DNA of 64,000 bases from Trichobilharzia szidati (lineage: Eukaryota; Platyhelminthes; Trematoda; Strigeidida; Schistosomatidae): assembly GCA_944472155.2 (NCBI GenBank), contig OX235271.1, positions 120,099,329 to 120,163,328 on the forward strand, written 5' to 3'. Position 1 is the stretch's first letter. Every line of letters begins with the position of its first letter. Below the pieces are notes generated by a model that saw only the letters and a list, made by a program, of their open reading frames with translations, had not been told where the DNA came from and made no database searches. This document shows positions 46,706 through 58,699 of this stretch, piece by piece. The position numbers were made by a program, and so were the translations under genes.

Positions 46706-49700
46706 ACTTAGACAGTGCATTCCATTCTTTCTGTTGGTCTATCACCTCAAAAAATTTGAACATGAGTTTAATGCTTTGCTCTATTCTGAGTAAAATATGC
46801 ATTTAACCTTTCGGATGCTGTGGTAGTTCTGATGCATCGCAAACTTAGATGTGAAAACTGTTTGACACTCTCCAGACTTGATTGTAAGTATTTAGTTATC
46901 AGGCTTGGTGATGCCATTAGTTCTAATTTCATCAAGAAGAACACTAAAACATTTCCATTCTGATTTTTATATTATTTTTAATGACTTAGGCAACTTTTTC
47001 AGTGGAGCTTTCAATATCAGTCTAGGTGTTTTGTGAGGTGTTACTTCAAAAGGAAGAAAACTCAGCATAATATTCACAAGTAGTTATGGGTTGATTCTTC
47101 CCAGTATGAATCAGTTTTTCTTCGAATGGTTCCCTATTGGAGATTTAACTTTTTGGACCTGCTGAGATTTTGTTAGGTAAGTTGTTATCCTACGAAACTG
47201 TTTGTTGTTTCAACCTTCATCAATTTAAAATAAGCTTATATCAGATAACGAATTCGTATAGAATCAATAGTCTTCGAAATGTAGTGTATTATTTAGAATC
47301 TTATCAAGTATTGCAGTTTAATGTAATGACCTTATTTAGAAAATGACAGAAAACGTATTCACTTAGTAAGCCTATATGGTTAATAGTATATTAACAATAT
47401 AATCTGAATATCCGGCACAGTAAAACCCGAATAATGGACAAGACACAACAGTGTAATGCGTGCACATAAACATTTGCTTGAATAAGAATTGCTAATGGAA
47501 TTGAATAAGCATTATTTTCACACAGTTTTTAATTTATGTACTGACTTAATTTATTTACTTACTGTGTTCATTATTCTGTTGGTGAGAGAAACAGTGGTGT
47601 TAGAAATATTAAATTACACAATGATTTCAGCTTAAGATATGACAACAATCACATTTTAGTTCAGTAATACAAGAAGGAATAAATTTCTTCGCCAAATGCG
47701 ACTGCTGAGTTACTTGTAGTAATGAATACAATGGTGGAATTTACAATTCATTTGGTATACAGATATAAAATTAGACCAGTTTCATGGAATAAAATACGAC
47801 AATAGTAGTAGTGCTATTATTATTATTATTATTATAAATGGTGGTAGTGTGGTAGGCTCTACTGACAAGATTTTATAAGTAGTATATTGTGTGTTGCCTT
47901 CTGCAAGAATATTGAGTAGCAAAGGGACAAATTAAATGACGAAGAGGAGAAATGCAAGATATTTGTGCAACAACATAGAAAACATGAAAGAAAGATCGAA
48001 GAAGAACAGCACGGAGATGTGCAAATGGAGATTTCAGTGCCAGGTATGTGTATTTCGCCATATCTACACATTACGAAGTACTACCGTGTTCTGCTGTTAT
48101 AGTGAAGGAAGAGGAAGAAATACTAGAGAAAAAAGTTTATTTACAGAAATAAAATAGATAAAGTTTAATATAACTCTCAGACTGTAGCAGTGAAAACAGC
48201 CATGTTATGGTCTGAACGCTGGAATGCCGTCTTCGCGTTCAACCGTATAGTTAACCAAACCTTCTTGAAATTACTCAGGGTCCCAAAGTGCCTCGAAGAC
48301 AGATAAAATCTGTGGTATTATTTAACTATAATAACATATCAGAACTCAAAATTACCTCAACAATGACGTTTAACAGCTTTATAGATCCGGTAGTCCCTCG
48401 AATACAAAACAAGTACTACACAACAAAATTACTTCACCAAAATCAACTGTAAGAAGTACCTTAAAACCAAGAAGAATATTCCCAACAAGGTGGGATAAAA
48501 ACTCTGTCAGCAAGAATCATGCACTAAACACTTCCCGCACACAGTCCAAGGTCAAAATCGCCACGGTCAACCTTGACTTCATTCACAGTCGTAAAACAAC
48601 ACATGGACATCATCACACAATCTCAAAGAGAAAGACATTTAAATTAACGGTTATGCAGGAATAAAGAGAAATAATAAGGATTAAGTCAGTAGGTGATATG
48701 CTGAAGTTAGAACAATGATATGTAGCCTAGAAGAAAAGAGGGAAATAAGTTGAAATATCCAAATAAGTGTCAATACTTCTAATTAGATTGTTCAGAAGGG
48801 ATTTTTCAAACAATTGTTCAGTCACAAAGACCTCTAAAAAACTGTAGGAAGTTCTAAATATATCATCAGTCAAATACAACCACCTATACTTTTGGTGTTT
48901 TGTTAAATAAACGTCCTGAACACAATATGAGTATCACTGAATTATTTTGATTCATCACTTGTAAATTACACTGATCAGAGTGAGAATTACCCACAGAAAC
49001 CCAAAATATTTAAATGACAATATATTGTCTACTTGTTATCATAGCTGGCGGTCAAGAAAGAAAGCAACGGAACCAAATAAAACTGTGGTGAATACTCACT
49101 CGGAATTGTATAATTTTCAAATTTAGTTTGGTTCTATCTATTACCAGTACACCAAAGTAACTAGCCATAAATAATTTGGATAGTTTGAACTAATTCGACT
49201 CTCTAAGCTGAATCAGAGCGCGCCCACCACTTATGACCTCCATCCAAACTGGGCAAGACAGCCATCCAATGTTTGGATCACTTCGATATGGTAAGTAAGC
49301 AGCACTGCTTGATGTGAACAGTTTCCAGTCACAGTTATATCTTAAATCACTGAGCTGTTGGGAAGTCATAGCAATGGTGTAGTCATTTACACCAGATGAG
49401 TTTTAAATGTGATGAAGTACACGCTGGAGGTCACACTGATGGTCGGTACTCAACACGATGAAAAGGTGAACACTGGTAGTAAGAATAATATTCCTTTGTT
49501 ATAAAACATTATGGTGCTGTGATAGCCACGAATAAAAGTCGATTTACTCAAGTGACTAACTTGTACTCCTACAAATTACTTTACACGTTATCTTCTCAGC
49601 AATACTTAATGTTGGCAAAAGGATCCTTTTAAGAATTCAATCCAAAATATTGTATAACACTGGTACAGAAATTAGTGAGAAAGAACAAGTAAACACTTCT

Positions 49701-51884
49701 TAATCACGCATGGTGTAAAACGGCTTCTTAATATTCGAACTGAGAGGTCCGTATGAACTAATCACGTTGTTATGGTTAATTGTAATACTTGAAAATGAAC
49801 CATGGTTTTTATTTTAACTTTCTCTGGAAATTTCATTATAAAACTCAATGCACTAATTATCTATCCTGCATCCTAACACTAAGTAACACTAAACAAAGAA
49901 TATTAAATTAAAATGTAGTTTAATCAATGAGGGATAGTCTCCTCATACTGTTTTTGGATTATGAAAGAGTACAAGTTGACAAAGACATGCAAAACAAAGT
50001 TTAAGACTGTTGGATCTCAAGGTAAGCACGTCAATATATAGCCACTGGATTCGAATCATTAAGTCTACAGTTTTTAAAGTTTTGAAGGAAAGTTACACTC
50101 TCTGATGAGAAATAGCCTTTACGACGGACCAGAAAATTTCTATATTCATACAATCTGTGATAGGAAGTTATCCCAACAAAATGAGTTTTAAGTGGGAGTA
50201 TTTTACTATCAGTGAGTAAATCAGCTTCCGTCTTTTTTTTTAACAAAAGCTGAAACTTAGCTACATAATGTAAAATGTTTTTATAATATGACTGCAAAAA
50301 AAGATATATTCACACTAAAATGTGTTTCACTGTCCAACAGATTAAAGGAAACTGTTCAATGTGTAAATTATTAGCATCTCTGTAATGTTGCGTGAAAAAC
50401 CACATATCTTCTAGCTATAGATAATAATTCAAATAAGTCCAGGGAAACAGATACTGAGCATACCAGTCTATAAATTGTGGGTGAAGGACTGTGCTAATGA
50501 AAGACAGCAGAGTAAAGCAGAAGAAATAAAAGGACAAACAAAATTTAGGAACAAGTACTGGCAACCGACTACAAACCCTTTATTATTTTTAAAAGAATAT
50601 GAGTAAATAGAAGGATTTCTGTAATGACATATCAGCAGCGGTAACTGTATGTCCTGAACTATCAAAATTCTTAAAATATCATACTTACAATAGAAAAAGG
50701 TGTTTAGCTTAAGCTGTCTTTATCAAGGATAATCCTAAATGTGTTGCCTATATTCGAATTAGCAAATTTAATTGAAACAGCTATGAAGATACATAGAACA
50801 AGAATGATAATGCTTACTGGAAATCTTTTTGGAGATATCACAAAATTACACAAATGTGAAAGATGTAGCGTGGAATCACATATTATTAAGTATAATTTAA
50901 TAAATTTTCAATTGATGTATTGAATTAGTTTTCAAACTCAAAGATTTGAAGCAAATATATATTCAGATTTTTATTCTCAATGTTGTTTCAATTGTAATCA
51001 GTGAATTCATGATTAATTTCATCTGCGTCACTCTTGTATCATCAAGCTTACAGTGACAGAATTCGCGTCACATAAACAAAGATGTCCCATGGATCTACTT
51101 ATCATAGGTTATTACAGCAGTCTTTGATAGTGGATTCACTTTTTTTTAAAAATAAAGTGGGCAACAGAACCACCAAAAACTGAGTGGTAATTACCAGATG
51201 TTTTATCCTACTCTATAGCTTTATAGCGGTGCGCAGATATACCCAAATGTTGAATCAAGACCAAGTTCATTAGGTTTCATTTTGAAAGCCTTATCATTCA
51301 AAAATTACCTTAGGAACTAATCAGTCTCAAAGAATAACTTTTACATATTCAGAAGGAAAATCGGCGGCCGTTTAATATCCTCAGTGAGGAGTACTTTACG
51401 TCCTCAACTTGAATGATTACATCAATCCCAACTTCTCATTGGAGATTTGGAAAATTCTTTTGAGTACTAAGTTGTTATTTGATTGGGAAGCTCTAAGGAA
51501 GATAAGTGTTTGAATTTCATTTTAGACCATTGACTGAAAGATGACATGCTTATCCCTAAATCTAACGGTTCTGGATTAGAGTTCATATGTAGTTGTCGGA
51601 AAACCCTGAATACCTACCTAGAGCTCTTTGGTTAGAAATGATTATGTGGGTGGTGTTAGGCCGAAATTGAGACAAATTTCAAGTCAATAAGGTCTCACAA
51701 GTAACACCTTTGCAAAACAAATAAAAAATTCTTACTCTGATGCTTCAAAATGTTAAAAATGTGCAATTTCACACATTTTACCTCATTTCAGTCTGTTTCA
51801 TGAATAACCAGCGTAAAGCATAACTAAACACATTCAATATAATATTAATAGTAAACTAATATATAATGTGAAATGAAGCCATTT
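46706..51884. other. AT-rich DNA without recognised gene
   Basis: A TAT triplet microsatellite lies at 47,814-47,836. 47,930-48,060 is purine-rich on the plus strand and loosely resembles 24,780-24,910. 49,190-49,450 is GC-richer but unexplained. The frame at 50,741-50,923 (with CERC) reads protein-like but has no splice signals I trust. If the exon at 51,891 is real, this region would begin with its intron. Confidence 0.45.
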
Positions 51885-51890
51885 ACTTAC

Positions 51891-52294
51891 AATTCTGGTA
51901 CAGGACAAATGCTCCCATTTGTGTATCGTGATTCTTCTGAATACTCAACAGGAATTCTGGCACTTAATGCATGTCTGCGATAATCAGAAATAAATGTATG
52001 TGAATTATTAGGAGGATAGAATAAATGGAAGTGAACAGACTGATGTCTCCGAGGTGATTTTCTTACAAGTATGAGTGAACTATTTGAATCTTTCTGATTT
52101 CTAGAAGACGTCTTGACCAAATTTTGCAGAAGGGATTGCATATCATCATCAACATCAAGTTCAAAGCTATCACTATCCAGAGGAAAACTATTTGTCGAAT
52201 TTAAACTATAAAAATATTTATGACTAGGCTTCAATTTCAAAGTTTTGTTAAACATCGACTCTTGAGATTTCGGAGCCCTGGTATCAGAATTCAT
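51891..52294 (-). CDS. Candidate first coding exon of an unknown host gene
   Basis: The minus-strand frame starts ATG at 52,294 and runs 134 codons to a point where GTAAGTAAAT begins (51,890 downward), an excellent 5' splice donor; the in-frame TAA comes from the donor itself. The peptide is hydrophilic, with an acidic patch (ELDVDDDMQSLLQNL at about residues 45-59), a basic stretch (RKSPRRHQ near 78-85) and low-complexity Ser/Asn regions. There is no signal peptide or membrane segment. It is not a transposon protein that I know, and I recognise no domain. Composition and length are better than the surrounding background frames. The remaining exons are not identified, so gene identity is unknown and the exon itself is a prediction. 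Confidence 0.5.
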
Positions 52295-53260
52295 AATAAT
52301 TTAACAGATTGCGGAAAAATTAAAGTGCATTAGAGAATAGCCAATATATGTAATATTCTTTTGAACATAAACTGATTTGCACTAAATTCTATAAAACTGG
52401 AGTGGAGTAAATATATTGGTAAGCGATGTGAATAAGTCAATTCTGTAGTCAAGGTTACAGCGTGGCCTTGAGTCAACCAATGAGAACTATAAGATATATC
52501 AGTTGACGCACTAACACAATTTAACCTAAAAATTCAAAAAATATATATAGTAATAAAGCAAACTTGGAATTTTGTAGATAACTTCTGTATTTATGATTAG
52601 AAAATGTTTAGATGACGATAACAATACATATTTAACAGACCATTTGTCTAAATGAACGAAATGAAATCAATTACCATTATACTATTCACAATCAATGTCG
52701 TCTTATTATGCAAATCAGACACCAAAAACACAAAATCGCTTGTTTTGTTTTAACAAATACGGAACACAGACACTCATTATGCATTTTATTTATTCATAAG
52801 TGTTTTACTGTTTGGTATGAAAAACTGCCAATCGACACTGACTCACTTTCCAATGGTTTCTTACTGACATGAAGAGGTTTTTTCATTGTGATTTCTAAAG
52901 TATAGCACTTAAATTTTATGAAGAAAAAGGAATGTTGAGATCCACAATAATCAACTCTTCTATAACATAAATATGTTGAACAGTGTCGATTAAGTCACCG
53001 CTTATTGTTTCTTCAAAGAATTTAATGGGAAGGATACTATCCAAATATAATTGGCAGAATAAGTAGGTTTTGACAAACGACTACCTGTAAATAATTGATT
53101 GATACAGAAGATTCTCAGGTCAGTCGAATCTTTAGCTTCACTAAAATAAAATGTAATCGCATATACACTTCTACCTCATATATATTCACTTTCATTATGC
53201 TAGAGAACTGTACGTTTAAAATAAGTGAATCTTAACTGATTCATCCAAAGCCATTTACAA
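52295..53260. other. AT-rich DNA, possible upstream region of the candidate gene
   Basis: Lies 5' of the candidate exon on the minus strand. I see no clear TATA/initiator or CpG-rich promoter, and no repeat family is recognised. Confidence 0.4.
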
Positions 53261-53264
53261 AGTA

Positions 53265-53915
53265 AGCAGAAACCTGCCAATGGCAGTATGTTTCCGACTT
53301 CTTTGTACTGCAGAAGCCCTTGCAATAAGCGTCAAAAAGCCAGAGCTCTGTGTTCATAAGAAACAAGTCTAACCTTAACAATTACCATGGCCCTAGTTCG
53401 GCCATGTTCCCTTAGCCTTCGGCTTTGTTCTGTTTGCTGTGTGTGTATGTGTGTATGATTTTTCTATCTTTGTCTTCATTCAATTCATCCCATTTTTTCA
53501 ATTATAAGAAGTTACTTTAAGTTTGTTCTCACGCTCTTCCTGCTCACACTTGTGATTCGTTTAAAATGATTATTTTACAATTATATTCTAATATTGTGTA
53601 ATGTTTTGTATCTAAGCCTCTTGTAATCTATATTCAGACCTCCCAATTTCTATTTCAAGCTGGAAATCATTATTTCAGTTTGTTTCCATGATCATTTTGT
53701 TCACACCTGAAATGTGTTCTAATCCTGTTGTAATTTTAGTTTCTAAACCTCTAGTAATCCATATCACGTTGAAAATAATTGTCACATTTTATTCACCTTC
53801 GTAATTATGTGGAATAAAATAATAATTGCATCTATGTAAATTTGTACTTAAACGAGATTGTACAGCTTTTGAAAATGAAATCGCCGAAAAGGTATCTTTG
53901 CTAAACTTCATGTTC
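53265..53915 (+). mobile_element. Penelope-like element 3' fragment
   Basis: 53,265-53,390 translates as the last residues of the PLE endonuclease (NLPMAVCFRLLCTAEALA, then SVKKPELCVHKK), parallel to LPKGVRIRLLQTAEAMA and SPELCIQKK at 39.3 kb. A long pyrimidine-rich 3' UTR follows, with internal duplication (CCTCTTGTAATCTATATT near 53,620 and CCTCTAGTAATCCATAT near 53,750). The terminal box (GAGATTGTACAGCT, AAATCGCCGAAAAGG) ends near 53,915. It is truncated at the 5' end. Confidence 0.8.
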
Positions 53916-53919
53916 TTTT

Positions 53920-54635
53920 CTTTCTAATATCCTAATGAGTACTTCCCACGATCTCAAAATGAGATGTCAATCAGATCGATAAGCGAATACATACGGTATC
54001 GAAATTTTGTAGGTTAATCACTGCGAAAATTTAATTAAGAGGCAATAAAATCAGATACTGGTAACGAGGTGGGTGAAGAATATACACCCATTTGAAATGA
54101 AAATAACCTAATTCATTAACTCTGTGTAGTCGTAAAAGTAGCCAACATTGAAAACCAGTGCTATTTGCAACGGCTCGAACTGCACATTTATTGTAAGACA
54201 TTTGCAAATGCATTGTGATAATATGATGTTGCTTAGATGGAAGTTATCAAACATCTTATCTGTCACCTCATCCATAAGTTGACTGTATCAGTAAAAATCA
54301 AGTGATCAAACCATGACAATGTTGACTAGAATAACGAGCGGGTAGATTGACTGCCGTGTTAATAACAGTCGTTATCGAATCCTGTTTATGGAAAATATAT
54401 TGGGCATAACAAAGCATGGCGGAGGAAACTTCTGCCTTAAGAAATGTATAAAATAGTATATTCTTTTTTATATAATTTTTCGTGGCGCATATCGAAATAC
54501 TAAATTCCGCGTTATGTGAGCTGGATAGTTCAGTTAATAAGTTTACAATATTTTCGCAGACAAACAAAAAATACACCGGAATTCAAATTTTCTCATCTGC
54601 TTCAAAGTTTCACTCCTATTTATACATATAGGAGA
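53920..54635. other. AT-rich DNA without recognised gene
   Basis: No feature recognised between the PLE tail and the next SINE. Confidence 0.5.
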
Positions 54636-54640
54636 TGGCT

Positions 54641-54967
54641 GGAGGCAATCGGCAGGAAGCCTTGAACCGTGCTAATTGGCACTCACCAGTCAGAAAGGCG
54701 TATCTGCAACCTCGAAGGAACTCATGTCCCTTCTGAAATTCGAACCTGCATCACCCAGTGTTCCAGTGAGAGACGTTGTCACTGAGCCATTCGGGCTCTC
54801 GATTATCGATTGCCTCCAACTATCTAATATCAACAGTTCAAAGTGCACCATGATGACAAGGCACCTAGAATACTGATCACATTGCAAACTTGACTGATAG
54901 TATTCAGTCTGCCCCAAACAAAGGACTGAATGCATTACATTAGTTACTAACTAGTGTCCAATCAAAG
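54641..54967. repeat. Hammerhead SINE with inverted head, copy 2
   Basis: The architecture is the same as at 41,528: the head and ribozyme lie on the minus strand (54,641-54,805), and after the GATTGCCTCC junction (54,808-54,817) the tail lies on the plus strand to ~54,967. The junction is flanked by short inverted similarity (GGAGGCAATCGG at 54,641, CGATTGCCTCC at 54,807). The ribozyme has CTGA-CTGG-TGA and has lost GAAA and most of stem III (GCAC runs into GGTTCAAGG), so it is dead. It shares diagnostic changes with copy 1. Confidence 0.83.
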
Positions 54968-55129
54968 TATTTATATATATAGGCTAAATCAACACATTTT
55001 TCATTAATGTCCACTCCTGGGAACATAAATCTATGGCGAATGCCTTCTGCATTTAAAAACTATCTACGACAATAGGTCTTGGACAGTTCTCATGCCATGT
55101 TATTTTCCTTGCTGCAGACTATAGTTTCC

Positions 55130-55380
55130 ATTGTGTTCATGCAAACAAACTGAGGTGACCTTCAGGTGTCATCAAACGCCAAGCCACCGAAGGCAATCTG
55201 AATGGGATGCAACAGACTGAGCGTCTGAGGATGATATGGAGAAAATCAGGTGTGGAAGAAATAAAGCTTCTGGATAGTCGTGGAATCAAGCGAAAGTGAT
55301 GGGAAAGAACCGAATACAATGACGAAGTATTGATGAAGCTTTAAGTTCTAACCAGAACGCAAGGGATAATTAATTGTAAC
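55130..55380 (+). pseudogene. RTE-clade 3' fragment, heavily decayed
   Basis: The pattern of the RTE C-terminus is recognisable across frames: a GCGTCTGAGGATGATATGGAG stretch, then a CGAATACAATGACGAAGTATTGATGAAGC stretch, matching the 45.2 kb copy (AGAATAAAATGGCGAAGTACTGCTGAAACC). Multiple stops are present. The boundaries are approximate. Confidence 0.5.
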
Positions 55381-55384
55381 AGAA

Positions 55385-56200
55385 CTAAGCGGTCAGATCA
55401 GAGAAGTTATTTGTTTATGGTGGACCGATGACCTTTCATAGTTTTGCTTTATTTACAACCCAAATGGTCAAACGAAAGTTTGGTAGATAGTATTCTGCAG
55501 AGACAGACTGAATGTCTTTTCGATTTAAATAGGACTCCATTGTCCATATTTGGTTGTTATTAAGTTCCCATGTGTTTGGTTACAACAGAAAGCATTTTAA
55601 GTGACCTAATTTGTTTTCTGAACTACTCATTTACTTTATCTTATACAACATTAAAAAAACTTCACTTATTTTCAAAGACTTTTGATTTGTCATCATTTAA
55701 TTCATTACATAACTTTCACTCGATGGAAAATTCCTAGTCTCACCGCTGTCTTGGCCACAGTTATTTCCGTCCCAAAACTTAAACGTCGTTTTCGTTCGTA
55801 AGATGCCCAACAATCTAGGTGGCAAATATACTTCAGATTACACAGCACAATACTGTAAGTAGTCTACAGTGGGCTTTTACTGTCGTCATATGGGACTGAT
55901 TGAAAGGAAGTTCTGTTTAGTTTTACAGTACTTTTAAAATATTCTTTGGCTTGTCTTCACTAAACCAAGTATTACTAGAGGACGACAAAAGAAATTGCAT
56001 GTGGAAAGCTGCCCAGTTTAGGAGATTTAAGACTATAAATTCGCCAGAACGAATATTTTTTGACATACACCACACTAGAAAAGAAAACTGTATGGGCTGT
56101 TAAATTCTATGACTAGAAGATATATTGAAAGTAATGACAAACAAAAATCAGTCAAATAAAACAAAGTAAGTGAATCTTCAGTCTCTTATTCAACATTCAT
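55385..56200. other. AT-rich DNA without recognised gene
   Basis: Nothing recognised. Confidence 0.5.
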
Positions 56201-56227
56201 TTTACAATATTTGTAATTTCTATTCCA

Positions 56228-56318
56228 CCTTTACTTAACTTCGTCATATTTGCTGAAAAGAGCCTCTGGCCTGAATTACGTGTTTTGTTTTCACTAATGT
56301 CTGAATTGGGATTATTCA
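56228..56318 (+). repeat. Penelope-like terminal box with downstream extension
   Basis: TTTGCTGAAAAGAGCCTCTGG, then ACGTGTTTTGTTTTCACTAATG and GGGATT. It matches the terminus and extension at 41,040-41,105 in the same orientation, but it faces the minus-strand PLE RT fragment beside it, so the two pieces are in inverted arrangement. Confidence 0.6.
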
Positions 56319-56319
56319 T

Positions 56320-56910
56320 AATGTTCTTGAAACCTTTAAGACATGATAGGCGTCGAATGACTAATACACCTAGCCTCACAGGAACAGGTGAGCTGATGTG
56401 TGTACACAAAAGTGGTCAGATGTGATATCTTGTCTCTCAAGCTTTTGTAGACCAATGAATGACGGGAAACAATACTCTTAGCGTTACGCAAAGAATGTTC
56501 TCCAGAATTTTGAAATGCTTATCTTAAGGAAATCGCAAGTTAAGTCTCTCTTGACATCAAGTAGCAGAGTGGTAAATACGTCGGATGCGAACAGCAATTG
56601 GTTTAATTAACTTTCGTCTCGATTCAATAGGCACCCAACTATGTAAAACTGTCATTTTAGAGTCCCAGATAGATTTCTTGTGGATAGATCTTCTTAAAGT
56701 TGCATTGGGTTTTCCTGTTAGTTCAACATCCAGAAAGTGAAGTTTAGATTCATTTTTCATTTAACGACTGAAATTTAACGACGGATGGCAGTTATTCAAT
56801 CCCCGTAACAACTGACTGAGAATTGTCAGGAAATTTGCTATGAAGTTCCACTTACTGAAATGGTCTGCTTTATATAAACATACGAATATCAACGACGTAT
56901 TTGAAGCTAT
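56320..56910 (-). pseudogene. Penelope-like reverse transcriptase fragment
   Basis: The minus-strand frame at 56,760-56,557 gives NESKLHFLDVELTGK, then LRRSIHKKSIW and a PIESRRKLIKPIAVRIRRI stretch, the conserved PLE RT C-terminal block (typically N-LPFLDVL-TR...RS-YRK-TWTGQY...KR-LI--L--R-R-IC). Just upstream in another frame is LNNCHPSLKFQS (compare LN-CHPSIKFT), so a frameshift separates them, and further up is a YVVD relic where YVDD is expected. Downstream (lower coordinates, near 56,390) HQLTCSCEARC resembles the start of the GIY-YIG domain. The RT is dead. Confidence 0.78.
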
Positions 56911-56914
56911 TGTC

Positions 56915-58560
56915 ACTGATCATTTATATTCCTTTGGTCTGATTACAGGACTTCAAACAGTGCTAATTAAAATCTACTGAAGATGAAGTAATAGTATCAT
57001 TAAGAATGGTGTTGCTTGAATCTGGACTAACTAACCTGTTCTATATTGGATATTTTTAAGTGACAGTGGACTCGGTGTGAAAATTTAAAGTACCCCGCAG
57101 ATTTTTGACTGAGGAACAGAAGGCTCTCAGGTTCATGTTAATTCTTCCCTCATAGATCTGTATTCACAATTTCATATCAAGTCCATTGGTGACACCATAC
57201 ATTAATTATTCTGGTAGTCAATCTCAGTTATTTGATGAAAGAACTAGTGCTTTATAGGTTTTCTAAAGTTTGTTATCCAGTGACTCGTAAAATTTACACC
57301 AACTACGTCAAAATCATTCTCTAAAACTTAATATATAAGGATTAAACTCGAAGTAACTCTATTTTTGGTATGACAGTGAAAAGTAGTCAACTTATGATTC
57401 TAAGGATTGCGTATATGGCTGTCTCCTAAGTTATTTAACATCACCAAACATAGTATTCAGATGAAACATTCCGAACATTACTTATGCTTGTATATATCCC
57501 TTTCAATAGAGGATGTAACAGTGTTCGTATAATTTACATATTTCCTACCTGATCAGTCATAGCTTTATCTTCAAACTATACATTCAGACTTCACTGAAAA
57601 CAACACAAGATGCTTAATTCATCTTATCGTAAAACCTATTTTGCTGTAATCAGGTAGATGGTTAGATGACGAGTTAGCGATATACAAACATAATGGCAAA
57701 AAGATACTAACATGATTAAAGATTATCTAAATCTTTGTTAGTCAAATGAAACTAAAATATTTCTTCGTAATTAGTTAAACTACATTACAGCTGAAGAATT
57801 TTAAGAAAATAAATTCCTACGACATTCTGTATTCATTCATAGACCTTTTAAATACTTAACTGCTTCTAAACTAGATAAAAGTATTGTGATGCTGACTGGA
57901 ATTGAAGAAAAACCTGAGTTCAATAAGATCTGAATAGGTTAGTCTAGCGTCTAACAGGCTGATTTACTAACTAGACCTCAGTTCACTTCAACCGGCAGAA
58001 ATTTTACCAAGATAGCGTTTAAATGACTACTATGTAACTGTCTATTTATCATTATTTTAACCGCCCAGCAAGATATTCTCACTTAACAAACCAAGATTCA
58101 TTATTTTATATCTTTATTTCAATGACCTAGTTGTTGAAACAACTAATCATGTATCGATTCTAAGAGAAATTAACAATAGAGAGGTCCGTGTGTATAGTAA
58201 CAGCAAAAGCCTTATAATAAGGGTCTTCATTAGAAAAGTTATCGCCTTAAGACAATATCAGGAATGAACGGAATGTAGAGTAATAAGCTATTTTATACGT
58301 TTATCAAATCCAACAATCAACACTTGGTTTTGTTATCTTTACCAATTGGCCAACTTGACAATGTTAAAATTATCCCCTAGTGATGTACGATGATTAAGTT
58401 GTTATATAGAGGCTGAGATTTAGTAAATTCTGGTTTAGAAATACTTTGATAAAGCTGTTGGCATTAAACAGCTAAACGTCAGTAAAAACATTCATTGCGA
58501 AATACGAAATCTTTTAGAATCATGAAAATCCTGCCTAAAGTTTTTTTCAACTGTTAAAAG
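56915..58560. other. AT-rich DNA without recognised gene
   Basis: No gene or repeat recognised. More decayed PLE RT sequence could extend here on the minus strand, but I cannot support it. Confidence 0.45.
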
Positions 58561-58566
58561 TAATCG

Positions 58567-58690
58567 GTTACAGGATTTCATCATGAGCTGACATCGGTTG
58601 GAGAACCACTGGAAAACCTGGGAGTACTGGACAGCCGTTTCGTCTCAGTTTGGGACTCTTCATCAGTAACAATTTTTAGACAAAGAAATA
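58567..58690 (-). repeat. SINE fragment of the second hammerhead family, minus strand
   Basis: The minus strand reads TTACTGATGAAGAGTCCC, AAACTGAGAC, GAAACGGCTGTCCAGTACTC, then TTTTCCAGTGGTTCTCCAACC and GATGTCAGCTCATGA. It corresponds to the 36,635 copy from the hammerhead onward; the tRNA head is missing. Stem II is mismatched and extra bases follow CTGATGA, so it is predicted inactive. Confidence 0.68.
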
Positions 58691-58699
58691 ATGTTATAT

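Noticed and set aside
50741..50923. 60-codon plus-strand frame with a CERC motif as an exon
   Set aside because: No GT donor follows the frame and no domain is recognisable; a background frame cannot be excluded.
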